Shown piece after piece: positions 16,089 to 25,532 of a stretch of 32,016 nucleotides of DNA. The stretch's first letter is position 1. The number at the start of each line of letters is the position of its first letter. Under the pieces are notes generated by a model, which ran no database searches, was not told where the DNA came from, and was given only the letters and a program-made list of their open reading frames with translations. Made by a program: the position numbers and the translations under genes. The DNA comes from Phormidium sp. FACHB-1136 (GTDB lineage Bacteria > Cyanobacteriota > Cyanobacteriia > Phormidesmidales > Phormidesmidaceae): contig NZ_JACJRS010000066.1 in NCBI RefSeq assembly GCF_014697375.1, positions 1-32,016 of the forward strand, in the 5' to 3' direction.

Positions 16089-17177
16089 CTAGTCTGGCAG
16101 CACGACCCGCACGATGGTTTGGCGTCCGGGGATGCTTTCGATGGTGAGTTCGCCCTGGTGCAGTTCTACCAGGCGCTTGGTAATGGCGAGGCCGAGGCCC
16201 GTACCCTGGCTGGTTTCGGCGTTGGGGTCAAACTGGAGGTAGGCCCCAATGTGGGCGATCTGGTCGGGGGTCATGCCCTGGCCATAGTCGATCACGTAGA
16301 AGGTGGTTTGGCCATCGGCGTAGGAGCCAAAGATTTTGATCGGCGTACCCGGCGTTGAAAACTTGAGGGCATTGTCGATCAGTTCTTCGCACACCTTCCG
16401 TAGCTGAGATTCAGACATCGAAACGGCGAAGGGATCTAGGGAAATGTCCAGATCGTCTTCGCGCAGATAGTCCGTGGCGAGAGCTTCAGCCACCTCCAAA
16501 AGAATTGCGTCTGCCCGGTCGGTAAATTGCTGCCGCAGATGGCTAGCCGATTGGGGATCCAGGTGCAAACGCTCTAGCTTGGCGTAGAGCAGCATATTCT
16601 GGGTGAGGCGGGCGGTGCGCTGGGCGCTGCGGTGAATAGCCTTGGCCAGGATTTCCACCTGTTCGGGGGCCAGGGTGTTGGCCTGGGCGGCGAGGGTGGC
16701 GGATAGGGTCAGCACCTCCCGCATGGGGCCGACCAATTCCCTAGGCAGGGCAGTGCTGATGCTGGTGCGCAGGGCATCGAGTTGCTGCTGGGTCTTTTGA
16801 TCAACGGCGGTTTGGGCACCCAGGCGGGTGTGGATCATGCGGAGCAGGTCGTCGTGGGTGAAGGGCTTGGTCAGGTAGTCATCGGCCCCCAAATCCATGC
16901 CGCTTCGGAAGTCGTTGCGCTCGGCCTTGGCGGTGAGAAACACAAAGGGCAGGGTGGCCAAATTAGGATCTTGGCGCACTTTCTCTAAGACGCCGTAGCC
17001 ATCCAAAACGGGCATCATAATGTCGCAGATCACCAGATCGGGGTGAAACTCGCGAATTTGGCGCAGGCCCTCTTCGCCGTTCACGGCACTATCGACAATG
17101 TAGTCTTCCGCATTGAGGATATCGACCAGGCTGTCGCGGACACCTGCTTCGTCTTCAATCACTAGAATCTTAGCCAT
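16089..17177 (-). CDS. REC-HATPase response regulator with degenerate H-box
   Basis: 362 aa from the ATG at 17177 (GGAG ribosome site inside the end of the upstream kinase gene, 6 bases after its stop). Residues 1-118 are a receiver domain: acidic pocket VIEDE, phospho-acceptor Asp52 in VICDIMMP, and lysine in YLTKPF. Residues 120-240 are a dimerisation-like helical hairpin. Its H-box reads STALPRELVGPM, with Arg146 where the histidine of the usual LPHELRTPL should be. Residues 250-362 form an HATPase domain with N-box (ELIDNALKF), G1 (YGQGMT) and G2 (GTGLGLA) boxes, apparently able to bind ATP. The gene is in an operon with the cyanobacteriochrome kinase, its obvious phosphodonor. Without the histidine its own autophosphorylation is doubtful. 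Confidence 0.9.
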   Translation of the reverse strand: MAKILVIEDEAGVRDSLVDILNAEDYIVDSAVNGEEGLRQIREFHPDLVICDIMMPVLDGYGVLEKVRQDPNLATLPFVFLTAKAERNDFRSGMDLGADDYLTKPFTHDDLLRMIHTRLGAQTAVDQKTQQQLDALRTSISTALPRELVGPMREVLTLSATLAAQANTLAPEQVEILAKAIHRSAQRTARLTQNMLLYAKLERLHLDPQSASHLRQQFTDRADAILLEVAEALATDYLREDDLDISLDPFAVSMSESQLRKVCEELIDNALKFSTPGTPIKIFGSYADGQTTFYVIDYGQGMTPDQIAHIGAYLQFDPNAETSQGTGLGLAITKRLVELHQGELTIESIPGRQTIVRVVLPD

Positions 17178-17183
17178 GATCAA

Positions 17184-19853
17184 TTACTCCATGAGATCGA
17201 GGGGAAGGGTAACGGTGAAGGTGGTGCCCACGCCCACCGCACTGGTAAAGGCAATGCGTCCCTGATGGGCCTCGGCGGCCCGCTTGGCAATCACCATGCC
17301 TAGGCCCGTGCCAGAGATATTGCCCACGTTATCGGCCCGATGGAAGGCTTCAAACAATTGCGCCTGATCGCCAGCGGGAATGCCAATGCCGTGATCTTGG
17401 ACGGCAAACACCGTTTCATCGGCGGTGCAGGTGAGGGCAACGGTGATGGGCTGATGGTTGGGAGAATATTTAATCGCGTTGGAGAGCAGGTTAATCAAAA
17501 TGTGCCGCAGCAGCTTTTCGTCGGCCATGGCCTGGAAGGTATCGCCCTGACACCGCAGTTCGATGGGGCTGATGGGGCCAGTTTGGGCAAACTGAAGTTC
17601 TTCGACCAGATCCTGGCAAAACTGTTTCAGATCTAGCGGGGCCGGATTGCAGGTCAGCTTGCCCGCCTCGGTTTTGCCCACGGTTAGCACATCGTTGAGC
17701 AAGCCAATCACATGGTGTACGGAGGATTGAATGCGATGGAGAATGGCCTGTTGTTTTTCCGGGGTGAACTTGTGGCTGTAGCGCTCTAGGGTTTCGGCGG
17801 AGGCCAGGATGGTGGTCAGCGGGGTGCGAAACTCGTGGGAGGCCATGGAGATGAACCGGGTTTTGAGGTCGCTGAGTTCCTTTTCGCGGGTGAGCGCCTT
17901 GCGAATGTTCACCTCCACCTGTTTGCGCTCGGTGATGTCGCGGGTGATGCCCCGATAGCCCTGGAAGCCACCTTCGGCGTCAAAAATCGGCGATCCGCTG
18001 ATCTCCAACACCACCGATTTGCCCTCGGCATGGAGGGCGCTGGTCTCAATCTGAGTGAAGGGCTGGCGCTGCTGAATCAGATGGCTGAGGATCGTGCTAA
18101 ACCGCACCGCTTCGTCCGCCACCATGAAATCACTGAAGCGATGGCCTAGGATCTCCGAGGGCGAATAGCCCAGCATCTCCGTGGCCCTGGGGTTGATGTA
18201 GCTAAAGCAAAACTGGTCGTCCATCTCCCACACCCAGTCGTTGGTTTGTTCCACCAGGCTGCGGAATTTGGTTTCACTTTGCTGAAGTTCGATGGTGCGG
18301 GCGGCCACCTTATGTTCCAGGGCATCATTGAGCTGCTGAAGGTGCTGCTCATAGTCTTTGCGGGTCTCAATATCGGCCTGAAGCTGGTGGTAATACTCCG
18401 ACTGGCGGATGGCGATGGCCACCGACCGGGCCAGTTGTTCAATCAGGCGAATTTCCCAATCATGCCAGCGGCGGGGTTGGCCACATTGATTGATCACCAA
18501 CAGCCCCCACAACCGCGCATCGCACACAATGGGTACCACCAAGTTGGCGCGAATGTTGAGGGTCGCCAACATCTCCACATGGCAAGGGCTCAGCCCCGCC
18601 TGATGGATATCTTCTACGGCTTGAATGCGGCCATAGCGGTAGGATTCAGCCCAGTGCTGGGCAAAGCATTCGTCCTCAATCACCTGGCCCAACAGCGACG
18701 TCCAAGGCGGCACCACCGACTCCACCACAATTTCGCCCTTGGCCTGCCCACCAAACTGGTAAACCATGGCTCGGTCGGCCTGGAGAAGTTGGCGTACCTC
18801 GCCCACAGTGGTCGAAAGAATATCCTGCATATCGAGGGATTCGTGGATGCGTTGGGTGAGGCTAGTAAGCAGACGATCCGCCTTGGCCTGGTCTTCTAAC
18901 TGCTTCGTGCGGGTTTGCACTAGCCGCTCTAGTTCCGCACTGTGGGTTTTCCAAAGCTCTACCTGGTCATGCTCCGACTGCCGAAAGGTGCGCCACAGTT
19001 CGCTTAAAGAAGATTGCACTTCGCGATGATCGAGGCTGTGGAGCAGATCCGCCTGGGTAATCACCCCTAGGGGTTGGCGCTGGGGTGTCACCACCACCAA
19101 ACAGGGCAACCGCCGCTGGCTCATTTCCTGATAGGCCAACCACAGAGAATCGCTGGGCTGAAGACAAAACTGCACCTCCCGCATCACCGCCTGCACCGGA
19201 AGCTGGGCCAAATCAAGTTGGCGCGATTGAAACCGCAACACATCCTGACGCAGCACCACTCCCACCAAGGCACTCAGGCCATCGGCAGCAGCATCCACCA
19301 CCGCCACGCAGTTAATTTGATACTCCGCCAGTTGCTTAGCCACGCTGAGGGTAGAATCCGTTTGGCAGGCGGTGGCTAGGTAGGGGGTCATGCGAGAGCG
19401 CACCGCTTGCAACTTCAGCATGTGGGGTGGCATCAGCGTCACTTGCAGCGATTCGACGGAAATCATGCGCACAGGCCGCCCCTGATCATCCACCACAGGC
19501 AAATGATGGATGTGCCGCTGCCGCATCAGATCCACCACTTCCAAGGGCCCCATGGGGCGATCCCAAGCCAGATGCGTCAGTTGGGTGGTCATGTGCTGGG
19601 CAATGGGATCCTCTAGGGACACACCGTTCACCAACAACCGGATGGCATCACGGTCGGTTACTAGGCCCACCAGGGTCTCGTTCTCCACCAGGAGAACGTA
19701 GCTATTTTCCTCGGCCATCGGGCTGCCTAGCTGGGCCAGCACCGATTTGAGGGAGGCCGTAGCGGGCATGACCACCGGGGTCTTACCCAAGGCCCCCAGA
19801 GCATTGGCGCTAGGGGATGGCCATGAATGAGGAGGAGAGGCAGGATTGGTCAT
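17184..19853 (-). CDS. CBS4-cyanobacteriochrome(GAF)-PAS histidine kinase
   Basis: 889 aa from the ATG at 19853 (GGGAG ribosome site; a longer frame reaches 19901). Domains in order: two CBS pairs (residues about 25-145 and 150-275), which in other proteins bind adenosine nucleotides; coiled coil (280-330); GAF (335-490); coiled coil (490-530); PAS (530-645); HisKA with phospho-accepting His673 in SMASHEFRTPLT; and HATPase (about 780-889, GTGLGMVIAKR). The GAF has Cys424-His425 (LSPCHVEML), the phytochrome-type bilin-attachment pair, and DECF at 394-397, the DXCF motif with second Cys396. Both are followed by RANLVVPI as in cyanobacteriochromes. The protein should therefore be a bilin-binding, light-responsive kinase. 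There is no membrane segment, so it is cytoplasmic. It signals to the REC-HATPase protein encoded next. Confidence 0.93.
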   Translation of the reverse strand: MTNPASPPHSWPSPSANALGALGKTPVVMPATASLKSVLAQLGSPMAEENSYVLLVENETLVGLVTDRDAIRLLVNGVSLEDPIAQHMTTQLTHLAWDRPMGPLEVVDLMRQRHIHHLPVVDDQGRPVRMISVESLQVTLMPPHMLKLQAVRSRMTPYLATACQTDSTLSVAKQLAEYQINCVAVVDAAADGLSALVGVVLRQDVLRFQSRQLDLAQLPVQAVMREVQFCLQPSDSLWLAYQEMSQRRLPCLVVVTPQRQPLGVITQADLLHSLDHREVQSSLSELWRTFRQSEHDQVELWKTHSAELERLVQTRTKQLEDQAKADRLLTSLTQRIHESLDMQDILSTTVGEVRQLLQADRAMVYQFGGQAKGEIVVESVVPPWTSLLGQVIEDECFAQHWAESYRYGRIQAVEDIHQAGLSPCHVEMLATLNIRANLVVPIVCDARLWGLLVINQCGQPRRWHDWEIRLIEQLARSVAIAIRQSEYYHQLQADIETRKDYEQHLQQLNDALEHKVAARTIELQQSETKFRSLVEQTNDWVWEMDDQFCFSYINPRATEMLGYSPSEILGHRFSDFMVADEAVRFSTILSHLIQQRQPFTQIETSALHAEGKSVVLEISGSPIFDAEGGFQGYRGITRDITERKQVEVNIRKALTREKELSDLKTRFISMASHEFRTPLTTILASAETLERYSHKFTPEKQQAILHRIQSSVHHVIGLLNDVLTVGKTEAGKLTCNPAPLDLKQFCQDLVEELQFAQTGPISPIELRCQGDTFQAMADEKLLRHILINLLSNAIKYSPNHQPITVALTCTADETVFAVQDHGIGIPAGDQAQLFEAFHRADNVGNISGTGLGMVIAKRAAEAHQGRIAFTSAVGVGTTFTVTLPLDLME

Positions 19854-20032
19854 GGTGGAAACTCCCGTGGACAGGGTGGAAATAGCCCAGGTGTGAGGCA
19901 CTGATCGGCTCCCTTGTCTCTACCTTAGGCATTCGCCTCCACGGTCTGTATCAGGTGATTCCTGATGTTTCTGATGCCATTGACCTGATCTGAGGGCTGA
20001 TTCTCGCGGCCTGAGATGGCGGATGATTCTGC

Positions 20033-20530
20033 CTAGTCACGGGCTTCGTCTAAGTGGCCAGACACCGTCGCGATCCAACCTTGTCTCAAGGCGACCTCTA
20101 GCCCCGCCGCCGCCAGGGCAAACAGCAGCAGACTCTCGGTAATCGCTACCAGAAATGGCCAGCCCATCATCGCTACCGCCGCGCCCACATTCACGAGGGC
20201 CAGCCCCCGCACTAGGCTAAAGGCAAAGATGACCCCAGATCGCAGGTAGGAACTGGTATCTTGGCGAACGGCGTAGCGGTAGGTAATGCCAAACAATGCC
20301 CCCGACAGGGCCGCAATGGCCACGCTAATCCAAAAAGTCAGTCCCGCTAGGCTGTCGATGGTGGATGCTGCCGCCGCCCCCCAGCCCAGCGCCGCCGCCC
20401 GATGGATCAGCAACAGCCCCGATCCCGCCAGTCCAGCGATCAAGCCCGTCAGCCCCGCCGCCTGCACCGAAGCCACTCGGTCGGCCATGGTCTGGCCTTG
20501 CTTGGTTTCCTCTGATGTGCTGTCTACCAT
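20033..20530 (-). CDS. Cyanobacterial multi-pass membrane protein of unknown function
   Basis: The ATG at 20530 gives 165 aa and has AAGGA upstream; the longer frame to 20563 is less likely. About four hydrophobic helices are visible: LTGLIAGLAGSGLLLIHRAA, FWISVAIAALSGALFGITYR, GVIFAFSLVRGLALVNVGAA and a last one with PFLVAITESLLLFALAAAGL. The short N-terminus is polar (TSEETKQGQTMADRV). The layout is like conserved cyanobacterial membrane proteins of unknown role. It is divergent from petN. Confidence 0.75.
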   Translation of the reverse strand: MVDSTSEETKQGQTMADRVASVQAAGLTGLIAGLAGSGLLLIHRAAALGWGAAAASTIDSLAGLTFWISVAIAALSGALFGITYRYAVRQDTSSYLRSGVIFAFSLVRGLALVNVGAAVAMMGWPFLVAITESLLLFALAAAGLEVALRQGWIATVSGHLDEARD

Positions 20531-20725
20531 ACCTTTTCCTTGCCTGTCGCCGTGATGGGTCACTGGGTCGCGGTTCTAAATCCTACCGATACCCGATTCT
20601 GTTGATAGCCTAGTCCATGGATGGACGGATCTCGCCGTCGGGTCGTCGGGCCGAATGTCAGCAGATGGAAGCCTTTACCGTATGATAGGTATGGCTGTGT
20701 TGTCTTCTATCAACTCGTTGCAATT

Positions 20726-20815
20726 ATGGATATTTTGACCTTGGGCTGGGTTTCTCTACTGGTTGTCTTCACCTTCTCCCTATCCATGGTGGTGTGGGGC
20801 CGCAACGGCTTCTAG
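20726..20815 (+). CDS. petN: Cytochrome b6f complex subunit VIII (PetN)
   Basis: A 29-aa protein, [12 protein letters not shown] followed by [17 protein letters not shown], which is nearly invariant in cyanobacteria and plastids. It is a single transmembrane helix at the periphery of the cytochrome b6f complex, required for its assembly and stability. I chose the ATG at 20726; a longer frame to 20621 is not the gene. A TATGAT hexamer at 20681-20686 could be the promoter -10. A small one-helix gene starts 33 bp downstream. Confidence 0.95.
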   Translation: MDILTLGWVSLLVVFTFSLSMVVWGRNGF

Positions 20816-20848
20816 GGTCAACTCCCCCGTCAATCACCTGCGTTAGCC

Positions 20849-21037
20849 ATGGAAGCAACCCTCGAAGCACAAGCCTTTAGCGTTCTAGCCGTGTTGGCCC
20901 TTGTTCTCCTGGTGGTCGTCACTGGGGGCGTGGCCTATCTCACGGCTGCCGATTGGCGAGATCGTCGCCGTCGCAAAAACGACCAGGATGCCGTCAAGCG
21001 TCGGTCGCCCAAAGTGGCCAAGGCCGCTAAAAAGTAG
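20849..21037 (+). CDS. Small single-helix membrane protein next to petN
   Basis: A 62-aa protein with one membrane helix (about 12-34, LAVLALVLLVVVTGGVAYLT) and a strongly basic tail (RDRRRRKNDQDAVKRRSP and KVAKAAKK). It lies 33 bp downstream of petN on the same strand, and its size and topology suit a thylakoid small protein. The basic tail would face the cytoplasm or stroma by the positive-inside rule. I do not recognise it; cotranscription with petN is likely, a functional link is inference. Confidence 0.72.
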   Translation: MEATLEAQAFSVLAVLALVLLVVVTGGVAYLTAADWRDRRRRKNDQDAVKRRSPKVAKAAKK

Positions 21038-21148
21038 CCCCGCTCAATTTCTCTGCAAAGGCTCGGATGGTCGGTAATGGGCCGATGTCCGAGCTTTTGT
21101 TTGGGGCATGGAGCACATTATGGGATTTCACGGAATGAACGGGGTGCA

Positions 21149-22501
21149 ATGGTGACAACAGTTCCCACAACAGCTCGGCAATGGGCGCTCTCGGTGCTGC
21201 TTCAGGTGCAGGGGGGAGCCTATGCCGACGTAGCCCTCCATCGGACGTTGACCCAGGCGACGCTATCGGCCCAGGATGCGGCTTTGGTAACGGAATTGGT
21301 CTATGGCACCGTGCGGCGACAGCGTACCCTAGATGGGCTAATTTCCCAATTGGGCACCCGCCCCGCCGAGAAGCAGCCCCCCGTATTGCGGCTGGTGTTG
21401 CAGGTGGGGCTGTATCAATTGCGCTATCTGAAGGCGGTTCCGGCCTCGGCGGCGGTGAATACCAGCGTGGATTTGGCTAAGGCCAACGGCTTGGGGCAAC
21501 TATCGAAGGTGGTAAACGGCCTGCTGCGGCAGTACGAACGGCTGACAGCGGCGGGGGCCGATCCCCTAGTGCTGCCCGAAGACCCCACGGCGGCGTTGGG
21601 GCTGCGCCATAGCTATCCCGACTAGATCGTAGACCTTTGGCGGCAGCAGCTTGGCGAGATGGAAGCCGACCAGCTTTGCCATTGGTTTAACCAGGTGCCC
21701 AGTGTAGACCTGCGGGTGAATCGCATGCAAACCACTGTGGAAGCTGTAGAAGCGGCTTTGGCAGTGGCGGGAATGGCCACGGAACGCTTGCCCGGTTTGC
21801 CCTGGGCCTTACGGCTGAGCCAACATTCCGGGGCGATTACCGACCTACTGGGCTATGGCGAGGGCTGGTGGGCGGTGCAGGATGCCAGCGCTCAACAAGT
21901 AGGCCAACTACTGAACCCACAACCCGGGGAAACCGTGATTGACCTCTGCGCCGCACCGGGGGGCAAGGCCACCCACCTGGCAGAACTCATGGGCGATCAG
22001 GGCACGGTGTGGGCCTGTGACCGCACGTCCTCTCGCCTCAAAAAAGTCACGGCCAATGCCCAGCGCTTGCAACTCCACAGCATTCAAACCCACCTGGGCG
22101 ACAGCACCGATTTGGCCCAATTCCACGGCCAGGGAGATCGGGTCTTGGTGGATGCCCCCTGCTCTGGCCTCGGCACCCTACACCGCCACGCCGATGCCCG
22201 CTGGCGACAATCCCCAGCATCCATTCAAACCCTGGTGCCCCAACAGCAAGCCCTGTTAGCCGAAGCGGCCCGCTGCACCAAACTGGGCGGCACCCTGGTC
22301 TACGCCACCTGCACCCTCCACCCCGCCGAAAATGAAGCGGTGATCCAAGCCTTTTTGCAGGATCATCCCCACTGGCAGATCCAGCCCCCAGCCAAGGATT
22401 GGATGCCGGGACTTGCCCCTACCCCGGAGGGTTGGATAAAGGTCTGGCCCCATCGCCAAGCAATGGACGGATTCTTTATGGTGGCCCTGCGTCATGGGTG
22501 A
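21149..22501 (+). pseudogene. rsmB: 16S rRNA (cytosine-967-C5)-methyltransferase RsmB, interrupted by one in-frame amber codon
   Basis: The reading frame is continuous in one phase from 21149 to 22501 except for TAG at 21623-21625. The text either side, HSYPD-stop-IVDLWRQQLG, fits the family pattern HSxPDWIV, so the stop replaces tryptophan (TGG to TAG, one base). The N-terminal part is the NusB-like RNA-binding domain (ARQWALSVLLQV, then YGTVRRQRTLDGLI). The C-terminal part is the Rossmann methyltransferase: SAM motif IDLCAAPGGKATHLAEL, catalytic DAPCSGLGTLHRHAD and YATCTLHPAEN, each with its cysteine. RsmB methylates C967 of 16S rRNA. If real, the mutation would give a non-functional N-terminal fragment. 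Without the stop the product would be 450 aa, of normal length. Confidence 0.85.
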
Positions 22502-22529
22502 CACGGCGGGCGCACTGACCGAATTGCCC

Positions 22530-22744
22530 CTAGGTTGAGGGATACAAAGTACCGATCTCGCAATACAACCGCCGTACCTCGATGATCACATCCTGGACAA
22601 GGACAGGGGATAGGCATCCCTCGGTGAGGGTCAGTTCGGTTTGGTATTGGCCCTGGGCCAGATCGCGAACCGTAGTCGCTCAATCGCCTGATCCTCAAAC
22701 AGCCCAGCATCAATGGCCGCGTGGTATCGATCTAGCGTCCACTT
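22530..22744 (-). pseudogene. Remnant of a Uma2-family endonuclease
   Basis: Two pieces of one gene joined in different frames. The N-terminal piece (about 22744 down to 22668) encodes WTLDRYHAAIDAGLFEDQAI, a typical Uma2 start; an in-frame TAG lies just upstream. The C-terminal piece (about 22676 down to 22530) encodes TVRDLAQGQYQTELTLTEG, then a domain end with VIIEVRRL, the usual C-terminal strands of this family, ending in TAG. The junction lies near the CGACTACGG stretch, so roughly the central two-thirds, including the catalytic core, has been deleted. Uma2 proteins are PD-(D/E)XK-like, abundant in cyanobacteria. No product is expected. Confidence 0.65.
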
Positions 22745-22784
22745 CTAGAGAGTTACAGTCATCACTCATCCATGGGTAGGAGCT

Positions 22785-23537
22785 TTAGGGGGCGAGCGTT
22801 GGGGGCGGAAGGGGATTAATGATGATGACGGTAATATTATCGCGGCCCCCTCGTTTCTTAGCGGAACTGACGAGGGCAGCGGCGGCGGCTTCACAGGCCC
22901 GAATCGATTTCAAGTGGGAGGCGATCAGATGATCCGAGAGCTCTTCGGTGAGGCCGTCGCTACACATCAGCAGACGGTCGCCGGGGTGGGTCTCGATAGG
23001 CTGTACGTCAATTTGAGTCAGGTCTTCTCGGCCTAGGCACTGGGCCAAGACGTGCCGCCAGGGGTGGCTGCGAGACTGGGCGGGGGTGAGTTCCCCTTCG
23101 CGGATGGCGCGGGCAATCCAGGTGTGGTCTTCGGTAATTTGATCGAGTTGGTGCCCCCGCAGGCGATACAGGCGCGAGTCTCCCACATGGGCACACCAGG
23201 GCTGGTCATCCTGGGGCCGAAAGGTGAGCACTACGGCAGTGGTGCCCATGTCCGAGCGTTCGGGATGATGGAACTGGTCGTGCAGGATAGCGTTGTTGGC
23301 CTGGGCTAGGGCTTGGCGCAGCAAATCAGCGGTAGGCTGGGGATCTTGCCAATGGTGTTGCAGGAAAGTTTTGATGGTGGCCGTGGCCAAACGACTGGCC
23401 TCCTGACCGCCCGCATGGCCACCCATGCCATCCGCCACGATAAAGAAGCGACCCTCCGGATCGATGTAATAATCGTCCTGGTTGCTACTTCTCAGTAGAC
23501 CAGGATCCGTTAGCCCTGAAAATTGGTGCTCCACCAT
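22785..23537 (-). CDS. PP2C-type Ser/Thr protein phosphatase
   Basis: 250 aa, a complete bacterial PP2C (PPM) domain. Metal-binding and catalytic motifs are in order: [20 protein letters not shown] (near residue 20), [45 protein letters not shown] and GGRDNITVI near the end. It removes phosphate from Ser/Thr residues with Mn/Mg. It starts 20 bp after the stop of the UbiB-like kinase and lies in a minus-strand row that also holds a pseudokinase, so it may act in the same regulatory circuit (inference). Confidence 0.94.
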   Translation of the reverse strand: MVEHQFSGLTDPGLLRSSNQDDYYIDPEGRFFIVADGMGGHAGGQEASRLATATIKTFLQHHWQDPQPTADLLRQALAQANNAILHDQFHHPERSDMGTTAVVLTFRPQDDQPWCAHVGDSRLYRLRGHQLDQITEDHTWIARAIREGELTPAQSRSHPWRHVLAQCLGREDLTQIDVQPIETHPGDRLLMCSDGLTEELSDHLIASHLKSIRACEAAAAALVSSAKKRGGRDNITVIIINPLPPPTLAP

Positions 23538-23557
23538 AACCTGCTCGTTGCGACTCC

Positions 23558-25462
23558 CTAGGGCAACCGATCCGCTCGGTTTACCTTGATCACGGCCCGC
23601 AGAAACGCGATTCCAGCCCCTAGGGCCAACACCCCAGGCGCAATGGCAATCAGCGGCCAGGGAGTCATCAGGAGCCCCGTAGCGGACAAGGTAAATGCGC
23701 CCACCAAAATAGCATAGTTATTGGCCATGCTGACGGTACCAATGCGGCGCAGGGCGCGGTCGGTTTCCACGGAACGCACCCGCACCCGAATATCACCCCG
23801 TTCGAGCTTGTCGAGGGTGTCCTCAATGCGTCGGGGTAGCCCAAAGGCGGTGGTGCTCACCTGGGCGGCCTGACGGCTCAGTTCTCCGAGTAGACTATTG
23901 GCTCCATCGCCAGAATTCCCGCTGGTCATAAGCTGTGCTGCAAACGGCTTGGCCGCTTCCATAAAGTTAAAGTCTGGGTCTAGCCCCTTGCCAACGCCCT
24001 CTAGGGTAGAAAAGGCCCGCATGACGAAGGTAAAGGTGGCCGGAAACCGAAAGGGCTGATCGTAGGCTACCGCATAGAGGTCATCGCTGATCGCCTCGAT
24101 GGACTGCTCCTCGAAGGGTTTGTCCATGAAGTTGTCCAGAATGTACTGGATGGCTCGCCGCACTGGGCTCATGTCCTCCACTTCGGCCAAGGCTCCCAGC
24201 TCCACCAGGGAGTTCATCACCTGGGTAGCATCTCGCTGGGCCACGCCCATGAAGGTACCCATGAGGCGCTGACGGGTGAGGGGCTGCACCTGGCCCATCA
24301 TGCCAAAGTCGTAGAAAATCAGCGACCCGTTGAGGCTGACAGCGATGTTGCCGGGGTGGGGGTCGGCGTGGAAAAAGCCATCGTCGAGGAGCTGGTGTAG
24401 GTAGGCTTGGGCACCCAACTGGGCTAGCCGCTTGCGATCTAGCCCTGCCGCCTCCAGGGCTTCGTAGTGGCTGATTTTAATCCCTGGCATATATTCCAGG
24501 GTGAGGATGCGCGGCGAGGTGTAGCGCCAGAACACGCGAGGCACCTGCACCCAATCCATGGCCCGGAAGTTACGGCGGAAGGTGTCGGCGTTGCGGCCTT
24601 CGTTGAGGTAGTCGATTTCTTCCCAGAGGATGCGGCAGCACTCTTCGTAGATGCCCATCCAGTCGCGCCCTCGGCCCCAGGTGGGATGGTTTTGGAAGTA
24701 CCGGGCAATGCCCTTCAGGATCGACAGGTCGATGGTGAATAGGGATTGCAACCCCGGACGCTGCACCTTCACCACAACTTCTTCGCCGCTGTGCAGTTGG
24801 GCACGGTGGACTTGGCCCAAACTGGCCGCTGCTAGGGGGATGGGGTCGAAGGTGCGGTAAAGCTCCTGGATGGGCTTGCCGAGATCGTCCTCAAGGATGG
24901 CGCGGGTTTGCTCGTAGCTGAAGGCAGGCACCCGATCCTGGAGCTTCGACAGCTCTTCAACGAACTCAATCGGGAAAATATCGGCGCGGGTGGAAAAGAG
25001 CTGCCCCACCTTAATGAACGTGGGGCCAAGATCCAGAAGGGTTTCGCGAATCCACACCGCCAGTTTGCGCCGTCGCTCGGCCTGCTTTTCGGGGGTGATG
25101 GTGCCGCCATAGCTCCAAGCTTTACCGTAGAGCCAACGCGACCCCAACAGCCGCAGCACAAAGCCCCAAATATCGACAAACCGACGATTGCGGGAGTAGC
25201 GACCCCGGTTCCAGCGGTAGGCTTTTTGCTGAAAGCGGTAGGTCTTTTGGGGCTCTGGTTCCGAGGAAGGCGCACCGGGCACCGGGGAGATCGCGGCCAC
25301 GGGGATTAACCCACGTGTGGCCAAGGGCTCTAGATCGTGGCTACCATTTCCCCCCAGTTCCGAGGTCAACGGCTGGGGATCAGAGGACAACCTGATCTCA
25401 CCCTGACCAGGGATAGGCAGGGACGACGTGGGTTGGGCCGATGAATCAAAAACTGCGGACAC
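23558..25462 (-). CDS. UbiB/ABC1 (AarF) family atypical kinase
   Basis: 634 aa, starting at GTG 25462 with an AGGAG ribosome site 5 bases upstream. After a low-complexity N-terminus (about 70 residues), the ABC1 domain has [20 protein letters not shown] (the KxGQ motif), ALA-type loop [13 protein letters not shown], lysine in [10 protein letters not shown], catalytic HADPHPGNI and metal-binding YDFGMMG. C-terminally there are two hydrophobic stretches ([20 protein letters not shown] and [20 protein letters not shown]) that would anchor it in the membrane. The family has ATPase activity and supports isoprenoid quinone (plastoquinone) biosynthesis or lipid handling. Cyanobacteria have several paralogues, so no symbol is given. 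Confidence 0.92.
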   Translation of the reverse strand: MSAVFDSSAQPTSSLPIPGQGEIRLSSDPQPLTSELGGNGSHDLEPLATRGLIPVAAISPVPGAPSSEPEPQKTYRFQQKAYRWNRGRYSRNRRFVDIWGFVLRLLGSRWLYGKAWSYGGTITPEKQAERRRKLAVWIRETLLDLGPTFIKVGQLFSTRADIFPIEFVEELSKLQDRVPAFSYEQTRAILEDDLGKPIQELYRTFDPIPLAAASLGQVHRAQLHSGEEVVVKVQRPGLQSLFTIDLSILKGIARYFQNHPTWGRGRDWMGIYEECCRILWEEIDYLNEGRNADTFRRNFRAMDWVQVPRVFWRYTSPRILTLEYMPGIKISHYEALEAAGLDRKRLAQLGAQAYLHQLLDDGFFHADPHPGNIAVSLNGSLIFYDFGMMGQVQPLTRQRLMGTFMGVAQRDATQVMNSLVELGALAEVEDMSPVRRAIQYILDNFMDKPFEEQSIEAISDDLYAVAYDQPFRFPATFTFVMRAFSTLEGVGKGLDPDFNFMEAAKPFAAQLMTSGNSGDGANSLLGELSRQAAQVSTTAFGLPRRIEDTLDKLERGDIRVRVRSVETDRALRRIGTVSMANNYAILVGAFTLSATGLLMTPWPLIAIAPGVLALGAGIAFLRAVIKVNRADRLP

Positions 25463-25532
25463 TCAGGCTCCTAGCGGGCTAGACCAATGCAGGGATTAAG
25501 ACGGCGACGTGAAATGGGATAGGACAACCGAA

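Noticed and set aside
18246..18899. 217-aa plus-strand open frame
   Set aside because: Antisense to the cyanobacteriochrome GAF domain, whose motifs are unambiguous.
22492..22713. 73-aa minus-strand frame in the rsmB-PP2C gap
   Set aside because: A different frame from the Uma2 remnant found there; its Pro/Arg-rich sequence has no family likeness.
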